Assembly: GCA_032164245.1 (NCBI GenBank)
Contig: JAVMKO010000010.1
Span: forward strand, 29,462,189-29,526,188
Origin: Sternotherus odoratus
Lineage: Eukaryota; Chordata; Testudines; Kinosternidae
Direction: 5' to 3'
DNA length: 64,000 nucleotides
The translations under genes were made by a program, and so were the position numbers. Positions 57,000-64,000 of the stretch are shown in pieces (the stretch's first letter is position 1; each line of letters starts with the position of its first letter). The notes under the pieces were generated by a model. That model worked only from the letters and a program-made list of their open reading frames with translations. It did no database searches and was not told where the DNA came from.

Positions 57000-58140
57000 C
57001 TGATCCTCTTGGTGCCGGCTCAATTCTAGGCACAGAAATTACAACGTTAGGGTGGCAGAATTTGATTTCCTGCCAAGGACTTTGTCCCTTAGAATCACTG
57101 GGGACATTGGGGGTTGTCCTTTTTGTTTTCCCTTTTCCTCCCTCCGTTCTCTTTTTCCCTTTTTCTCTGCTTCCATCCCTTCACCAAAGAGGTATGTGTG
57201 TTTCTGGGAGGAGGGTTGTTCTCATTGTGGGAGGCCCTCACAAAAAGGTGGGGCTGGAATAGTGCTGTGAGAGTGACCCCCTCTGGTGGTGACCTGGGCC
57301 ATCCTTTCGGACATCTGATGAGACCCCTCAGCACCCATCAGTCAGAGTCTCCATGTTGATTGGCCAAGCAGGAGGCTATTGACAGAAAGGACTCTGGTCC
57401 TTTTGTTCCCTTTGTACACCTTCCATGTAAGTCATAACCAATCAGGTCTTTGATTAATTTTGCTGCTTCTCTCCTATAATTGTCTCTGAAGGGTTGATGA
57501 TTCTAATGTTCTGGTTTTTCTAAAATACTTGCTGAATAATGACTAGGAACAATTGTTGGTCTGTAGCTCATTTGAGAGCACTTTATTCTGATCAGTCAGT
57601 GTAGCCAAAAAAGCTGGCTAGGGGCAGGACATCCATCTTGCAGGGGAGGGGTGGATGTGGCAGTGACATCACAAAGGCTGTTTACAGGAACTCAGCCTAT
57701 TGGGCCAAGGTGTTTAGGAGATGGTGATCTCACAGAGACCCTGACGTCATCAGTGACGAGAGAGAGCCCTTAAGGGAATAAAACCAAACGCTTTTATAAC
57801 TAAAAGATTTAATACAAAAAGAGAATAAAACAGAGGTACAGTACACTTCACAATCTGGGGTTCCCTAACTCCCTTCTGAAAAGGAGAGAAACACCCCAAA
57901 AGGCACAGGCTTAAAAGAATCAAATGGTTATACTCACAGTACAGCTAAGTAGAAATCTAAGAGAAAAGCTGAGTCATCGCCATAGCTAGAGATGAGCTCA
58001 GGGACCCCGGCCCCTGCCGCATGGCCAGCAAAACGAAACTGACTTAAACCCCTCCCTCCCTCATGGCAGGGAAACTCTACCTTACTTGTTCTCAGATGAC
58101 ATTAACCCTCTCCAGCCCTGTACACTTATGACAGCCCCCA
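57000..58140. other. Unassigned intergenic sequence
   Basis: No gene is recognised. Stretches such as cccttaagggaataaaaccaaacgcttttataac near 57770 could come from an LTR element, but boundaries are not visible. Confidence 0.3.
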
Positions 58141-58245
58141 TCACCGGAGTTCAATTCAGTGGCATGTTGGCGGACATACCAAGGGTGTGAGAGGACACTG
58201 CAGAACAAAAAGGTGTCACCGAACCAACAAGTTTGAGAACCACTG
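58141..58245. mobile_element. Right half of a hAT element
   Basis: ttcaattcagtggcatgttggcggacatacc... gtttgagaaccactg matches the right half of the element at 56576. The left half is absent. Confidence 0.55.
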
Positions 58246-59690
58246 CATAGAGCCTAGGAGAACCCAGATTAATGTTTCAATATTTTTATGGCCATTTTGC
58301 TCCCACTGTTTTGAACAGGAGCCCTGGACCCGAGGATAGAGAGGTCTCCTGAAGGAGTGTTTTGAGGTGAGAGGTGGGTCCATGTGGGAGAGGAAATGCG
58401 ACCAATGAAATCCTATTGAAATCAATGGGGGTTTTGCTACTGCCTTCATCAGGGCCATGATTTTACCCTACAAGGTTCAGCCTGCAACATTCTCCCATCA
58501 TTTTGGGGGAGTGTGTGTGGGCGGGGGACTAGTCACCCCAGCAGAAGAGGCAGGGGACTTGGTGCCCAGCCCATTGGATGTACCTGGCACCTGCATAGCC
58601 CTCCTCAGCTCCTCTGTGCAAGGTGTGGTGCTGGCCGGGAGCTGGCGTGCCTCCCTCATCCCCTCGCCCCCTCAGTATGCCCAGGCTGGTTCCTTTCCAT
58701 GTGCAGCTGCAGGGGGAATCATCTTCCCCTTGACCTAAATCCTGGGTGTGTGCGAAATGCTACGCTCTAAGCCAGGCTGCTCAGTGGCCTCCTTCCTTTT
58801 AGACCCAACTTCACTTTCTTGTGCAGAGCTGCTCTTAAGTCCCTACTGCTGTGGGACACTGTCTGCATCATCCTCACGGGACCACACAAAGGGGACCAAC
58901 TTGGAGATTCCTGGCCAGTTCCTGAGGTAAAGGGAGGTGGAGAGGGGAAAAGCTTGTGGGTCTGCCAGGCCGGAGGCTGGAAAGCCAGTAGGTGGGCAGG
59001 GAGATAGGAAAAGGCTGTAATCAGGAGCCAGGCCACAGTCAAAGCCTGGCTGACTGACCCTTCCCTACCCATCTAAGCTGTGACCCCTTCCTAAAGGCAT
59101 TGATGCCTTCTCACCCTGTCCCTTCTCCATGCCCCACAGCCATGCTCATCAAAGCGTCCAGCTGTTCTGAAAGTGAATGCATCATAGTAATGACACAGCA
59201 TTGCCACATCCTCTAAAGCTTCCTCTTCTTCCCCCCTCCCTCAGGCGCTGTGTCATAAGCACATTTGTGGAAGAGCTCGGCCCAAACCTGCTCCGGATTC
59301 AGATCAAAAGCTGAACTCCTCCCAAACACTGGACATGTTTGGCTTTAGGGTTCCAGTCTGGCCCATCACAGTGAGAAACCCAAGCAATGACGTTTGGATC
59401 AAAACTTCCCTAGAATTCGGGGAAGGGAGTTGGGCTCCCGTTCTTTGGCCTTTGTGCCAATTACCCAACAAAACTGATCATTCTGCTTTAATTTAACAAC
59501 AAAGCGGGGGTGCTGGATTTACTCTTACTCATCTCACTTTATCATCTGTCTCACTCATGACACTTGGTGCTTTGCCTGAAAGCCGCAACTCATGGAGTCA
59601 TGAGAATCTCAGCTTCCATTTTAAAAAAAACCGTCATTTCCAGCACCCGGCATTGCATAGAAAAAGCTTCAAAAGGTAAGACCTGAAGCC
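58246..59690. other. Unassigned intergenic sequence
   Basis: No gene, RNA or complete repeat recognised. The open frames lack protein-like features. Confidence 0.35.
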
Positions 59691-59732
59691 TCCAAAAACT
59701 AGACTAACATGTCTACTAAAAACTAGACTAAC

Positions 59733-60540
59733 ATGTCCACTAACATGTCTGGTGAATCTAGCAGGTTGCAAGCAGGAATAAAGAATATAAATCCTTATGT
59801 GGTGTATGTGCCTTGCTCTGCTCATTCTTTCAGGCTGATTGGAGTATGTGCAGCAGAAAATTGTCAAGAAGTGCGTTCATTTTTCTCAGCTGTCCAACAG
59901 CTTTATTCATTTTTTCTGCCTCTACTCATTGGTTGGAGATTTTACTATTTAAATTTGAAGCCAGGCAGTAAAGTAATAAAAATACTTTGAGACTTGACGG
60001 TCATCTTGAGTGGACGCTTGTCATAATTTGAGTGAAAACTGGAATGCTCTCATTAAAGCCATCAAGACAATAAAGACGAGGCTACTGAGAAAGCTGTTAC
60101 AAGTAATGACGCTGCAGGCCTGCTTCGAAAACTCGATCGACTTGAGGCAGGTTTTATGGCTGTCTTTTGGAGCTCACTCTTGGCTCGATTTCATATATCT
60201 AGACCAAAAACTGCAAATGGTTACTAATGATATACAGACAGTTGTAGAACTCTACAACTCACTAATAGGAGACATTAACGCTATATGGGGCTTGTTTGAC
60301 ATGTAGGAAGAGAAAGCCAAAGAAAAATCTGAAATTGAACACTACGAATTTGACACAAGGCGAAAAAGAAAGTGTAAACTTTAATTTGATGAGACACTTG
60401 ATGGTGAAGTGGAAATGTATGGTAGAGAGAAATTTAAAGTAGATACCGTTTTAACAATACTAGACCTTGTATTCTATGAAATAAAACACAGAAGGAAAGC
60501 ATATCAAGAAATGTATGGCTGATTTCAGTTTCTCTCTAAC
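59733..60540 (+). pseudogene. Decayed hAT transposase (ZMYM-like) fragment
   Basis: Pieces in shifted frames read NMSGESSRLQAGIKNINPYV, VPCSAHSFRLIGVCAAEN and VRSFFSAVQQLYSFF, then NWNALIKAIKTIKTR and HYEFDTRRKRKCKL. This order resembles the RNase-H core of hAT transposases and the related C-terminal part of ZMYM-type proteins. Stops and shifts make it non-functional. Confidence 0.6.
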
Positions 60541-61060
60541 ATTACCAATGCTTCCACAACAAATAGAACAGTTAATGAAAAAATATTACAGCTATGAGTA
60601 GTACAAGGGCCTTAACAACAATCAATAATAATATGCTCTGAATTAAAATACAAAAGTAATGCATATCAAGACATTTATGGCAGCTTTCAGTTTCTCTCTA
60701 ACATTACCAATGCTTCAACAACAAATAGAACAGTTAATGAAAAAATATTACAGCTATGAGTAGTACAAGGGCCTTAAAAACAATCAATAATAATATGCTC
60801 TGAATTAAAATACAAAAGTAATGGCAGCTTTCAGTTTCTCTCTAATATTACCAATGCTTCAACAACAAATAGAACAGTTAATGAAAAAATATTACAGCTA
60901 TGAGTAGTACAAGGGCCTTAACAACAATCAATAATAATATGCTCTGGATTAAAATACACAAGTAATGCATATCAAGACATTTATGGCAGCTTTCAGTTTC
61001 TCTCTAACATTACCAATGCTTCAACAACAAATAGAACAGTTAATGCTACAAAATGACAGC
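60516..61060. repeat. 162-bp tandem repeat derived from the hAT fragment
   Basis: The landmark ttcagtttctctctaa ends its ttcag at 60528, 60690, 60834 and 60996, giving periods of 162, 144 and 162 bp. The third interval lacks 18 bp (around catatcaagacatttat). Copies are near-identical, so the amplification is recent. Confidence 0.85.
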
Positions 61061-61071
61061 TATGAGTAGTA

Positions 61072-61210
61072 TAAGAGCCCACTCTGTCGGATGCAAGCAG
61101 TGGAAGTGTCCAGGGCCAGGTATAAATAAGTAGGCAAGAACCAGGCTGGAGCTAACAAGGCTAGTCCAATCAGACTGAACCAGCTTGTTATCTCTAATCA
61201 GGGAGGTGTT
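61072..61210. mobile_element. Possible Penelope-like terminal fragment
   Basis: gcccactctgtcggatgcaagcagtgg echoes gtcggatgcaagaagtgg at 21924-21941. The adjacent ccaggtataaataagtaggcaag may be the inner part of the terminal repeat. Boundaries are uncertain. Confidence 0.35.
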
Positions 61211-61239
61211 GTAGTGTTGTCCAGAGGCTACCGGTGTGG

Positions 61240-61800
61240 TGCTTCTGCTTTCTCCTGTTGATATCACTCGGCTGCGTGCGTGTGTTCCCTCTGTGTGCTG
61301 CCCCAGCTCTGCGCAGATAGCTGACACAGCAAATCTGACGAGAACCCCCAATAACCACAGAGTCTTAGTAAGGTACAAAGGCACCTCGGCCAGGTTTATT
61401 GAGACCCTGACACACTTTCAGTTCCCCGTAGAGTACTCAGTCTACCGGGCATACTGCTAGAGAGTGTCACTCGGCAATGGACACAGCTCAGTGGCGGGAT
61501 ATGCCACTCCCCCTCGAGCCGGACCCAGACACCTCCCTAGAGACAGATTCTTATACACATCTACAAACAAGTTACATCACTCCTGATGTACTGAGGTGCA
61601 GCCCCTCTACGTAGCAAGGTGCAACTCCTCTTACGTAGTAAGGTGCAATCCTCCTACGTAGTAAGGTGCCGCCTTTCACCTTGTACATGTTGGTTCGAGC
61701 AAAACAACTCTATCCATCATATTACCCTTTTGCCCCTGTCATTGGGAGGGGTCGGTCCGTTCTCCGTTATCTTATGGAATGTTCTGGGATATAATGTGTC
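61240..61800 (-). mobile_element. LTR fragment on the - strand
   Basis: Read on the - strand there is AATAAA (complement of 61395-61400) followed by a terminal segment resembling an LTR R/U5 region. A 23-24-bp repeat of tacgtagyaaggtgca lies at 61608-61670. Exact ends and class are not determined. Confidence 0.4.
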
Positions 61801-62189
61801 TTGGCACGGTGTTTATACGGTAACTATGCTAACTGAATACGTCTTTCTGCAATATCAGCCCTTTCCTTGCCAACTTCTGAGCAAGGCCTGCCTCTTGCTC
61901 ACAGCTTAACTTTGCTTTATATTAGCAAGGGCTTGACCATTACTTTAGTTCAGGCTCCATACTGGGCCTCCATTAGGCCTTTAGCCTTCACTTACTACAG
62001 AAGGGTGAGGCATTCCTCCAGCAACTGAACTGGAGGTGTGAATTCCGAGAGAGAAAGTGCTTTGGGCTGTAGTTGCCCCTGTGGAAGCAATCTGTCCTGA
62101 TCTGACACTCACAGTTGGATCCCACCAGGAACAGCACCGTCACACCGGCCCGCAGCTGGGGCCGGGAAGCGCCGCACGGCCATCCTCTG

Positions 62190-62586
62190 CTGGGCGGCGA
62201 AACAAGGAGCCGCGGGGAGCCGACGGACGGGGGGCGGGGGGGGGGGGGGAGACTGGACTGCGTGGGTCGGTTTGGGGGGGAGAGACCGGGCTGGGCGGGT
62301 CAGTTGGGTGGGGGGAGGAGGTTTGGGGGGGGGAGAAGAGACCGGGCTGGGCGGGTCAGGCAGGCAGCAGGACCCTGGCTTCCAAGGGGCTAAGTGCAGT
62401 GCAGGGCTAAGGACTCCACCTGCCACTGCTTTGGGGTTTCCCCCACTGGCCCCTTGCCAGCTGGGGTCTCAGCTCCCATTGCCAGCCTGGGCTTCGGCGG
62501 CGGGAGTGGGTGGGAAGAGTGGCCCGCGGTTGACTTTATTACTGTCAAAATGGCCCTTGGCGGAAAAAAGGTTCCCCACCCCTGGT
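62190..62586. mobile_element. Fragment of the GC-rich hAT family, reverse orientation
   Basis: tttggggtttcccccactggccccttgccagctggggtctcagctcccat... ggttccccacccctg is the reverse complement of the left part of the element at 14013. The G-rich interior at 62215-62350 has no coding potential. Confidence 0.6.
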
Positions 62587-63816
62587 TTAATCCCACATTG
62601 ATTGTATCAAATTTACAAATGAATTTCAGCTCTGCAATTTCTCTTTGCAATCTGGTTGTAGCAGAGCGGTCACTCACCCTGGTGGCGCCTCCCGCTGGTC
62701 ATCTGGGGAATCAGCTCTTTCAGCGTCTGGAGGGCCCTCTGCCGGCCGATGTCCGCTCCTGCTCTGGCCCCGTGTCCCTCCCAGACCCTGGTGCCCATGA
62801 AGTGAGGGTGCTGCACCCTTGCAGAACCCCCCACATCTTAGGGTCTCCCCTCCCTGGGGAACCCTGCACCCACTATCCCCAACTTGCCTCAGGCTTTGCC
62901 TCCGCTAGTCACCAGTTGCCTCCACGCACTGAGGCGGACTGCAGTATCAGGCTGCTCATCACAGGCAAGAAGGGTTTGGCCAGCTGCTCCTACTAAGCCC
63001 AGGGCTGCCCCCTTGCAATCCCAGTACCCTATGGGATGGGCCTTCGCTAGGCTCAGCAGCCTGGGGCCCTCTCACTAGAGCTTTGCAGCTCCCCTGGCAC
63101 CCAGTTGCCTCACCCTTGCCCTGTCCCAGTCCAGGTACCCTGTTTATGGCTCAGGGAGACTGACTAGTACCCCTGGGTCAGGCCCCCTATCGGGCCTTGC
63201 AGTCTGGGGCTCTCAGGCTAGAGCTCCCTAGCTCCCAGTGCCTAGCCCCAACCCTGCCCCAGTCCAGGTACCTTGCTCACTGCCTCCCCACAGCTAGGCC
63301 CCTCTCCCTCTGCTTCCAGAGGAGACTGTGTTCTTCTCAGGCGCCTGCCTCTCAGACTTTATGCAGGCCTGAGTGTTTGGGGTGTGGCCACTCAGCTGAG
63401 CCTGCTTCCCAATCAGCCTGGGAGCTAAGCAGGCTCCCAGCCACAACCCCTGTCCTGGGCTGCTACAAGCCCCTTCCCGGGGCTACTCCAGCCCTCTTTT
63501 TAGGGGGGGAGTGGGCTGCACCCCACTACACTGGTCTTGAAGTTTTTTTGCTGCAAGATACTGACCTTTAAATCTTTAATTGTGTGTGCAGGGAGATTGA
63601 AGTGTTCTCCTACAGGTTTTATGTTTATTGCCATTCCTGATATCTGATTTTGTGTCCATTTATCCTTTTTCGTAGGGACTGTCCAGTTTGGCCGATGTAC
63701 ATAGCAGAGGGACATTGCTGGCACATAATGGCATATATGACATTGGTAGATGTGCAGGTGAATGAGCCAGTGATGGTGTGGCTGATCTGGTTAGGTCCTG
63801 TGATGGTGTTGCTGGT
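62587..63816 (-). pseudogene. Penelope-like element ORF with GIY-YIG endonuclease, interrupted
   Basis: On the - strand the frame reads SFTCTSTNVIYAIMCQQC then PSAMYIGQTGQSLRKRINGH, the GIY-YIG nuclease signature of Penelope-like elements, followed in other frames by VGEHFNLPAHTIKDLKVSIL and, beyond the solo LTR, LQREIAELKFICKFDTIN. Extra bases near 63650-63660 break the frame. The N-terminal reverse transcriptase is not here. Confidence 0.75.
62657..63530 (-). mobile_element. Solo LTR inside a Penelope-like element, TSD CTGGT
   Basis: The block runs tgtagcagagcgg to ccccactaca, inverted TGTAG/CTACA ends, flanked by perfect CTGGT at 62652-62656 and 63531-63535. It is 874 bp, C-rich, without genes: a solo LTR of a retrovirus- or Gypsy-type element. 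The orientation given is tentative. Removing it rejoins the Penelope sequence on either side. Confidence 0.8.
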
Positions 63817-64000
63817 ACACCATAACAACTCCAACTCAGGAACCAATCTATGCAAGAAACCTCGATGCCAATTCTGCCCACATATCTACACCAGCAACAC
63901 CATCACAGGACCTAACCAGATCAGCCACACCATCACTGGCTCATTCACCTGCACATCTACCAATGTCATATATGCCATTATGTGCCAGCAATGTCCCTCT
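63706..64000. repeat. Head-to-head inverted repeat of Penelope sequence
   Basis: 63706-63816 and 63890-64000 are near-perfect reverse complements (111 bp each as far as visible), around a 73-bp spacer that belongs to the right copy. The right arm may extend past the window. Confidence 0.85.
63851..64000 (+). CDS. Second Penelope-like GIY-YIG frame, partial at window edge
   Basis: The + strand frame opens CKKPRCQFCPHIY and continues TSNTITGPNQISHTITGS, ...VIYAIMCQQCPS to the last base. It contains the cysteine motif that precedes GIY-YIG in these elements. It is an inverted copy of the - strand frame and continues beyond the window, so its intactness is unknown. Confidence 0.6.

Overview
The window is vertebrate nuclear DNA: intron-rich genes with GT-AG splice sites, CpG-rich promoters and dense transposable elements. 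The repeats (a tRNA-derived SINE with a CR1-like tail, many hAT and PIF/Harbinger elements, Penelope-like elements, solo LTRs) and the gene sequences suggest a non-avian reptile, most likely a turtle. The species is an inference.

Three genes are legible. (1) DNAJA4, + strand, 3.1-12.9 kb: one 5'UTR exon and seven coding exons give a complete 396-residue type-I DnaJ co-chaperone. Its promoter reads as a heat-shock promoter, with a CRE, two heat-shock elements and a TATA box within 90 bp. (2) WDR61 (SKIC8), - strand, 18.7-34.0 kb: ten coding exons and a CpG-rich first exon give a complete 305-residue WD40 protein of the SKI and PAF1 complexes. It converges tail-to-tail on DNAJA4. (3) An annexin A2-like gene, + strand, 40.1-53.9 kb: only the exons matching ANXA2 exons 6-11 and 13 are present. 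Exons 1-5 and 12 were not found, and exon 10 carries a 1-nt deletion leading to a stop, so I call it an unprocessed pseudogene or decaying paralog.

The remaining sequence is mostly mobile DNA. A nearly autonomous Harbinger transposon (43.0-47.7 kb, TSD CTA) sits in the ANXA2-like gene. It has a DDE transposase with one stop and one G-run frameshift, and an intact two-exon Myb/SANT gene facing it. WDR61 introns hold two Tigger-like elements, one with a ~0.5-0.6 kb GC-rich palindrome whose arms differ by exactly two 48-bp repeats, a Penelope-like palindrome with a degenerate hammerhead-like core, and a hAT element with transposase C-terminus remnants in both orientations. At the right end a Penelope GIY-YIG reading frame is split by a solo LTR and lies head-to-head with a second copy that runs off the window.

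I saw no tRNA or rRNA gene, CRISPR array or prokaryote-type feature, and no clear new biological system. The strongest second-look items are the ANXA2-like remnant, the Harbinger gene pair, the palindromic Tigger-like element and the Penelope structures.
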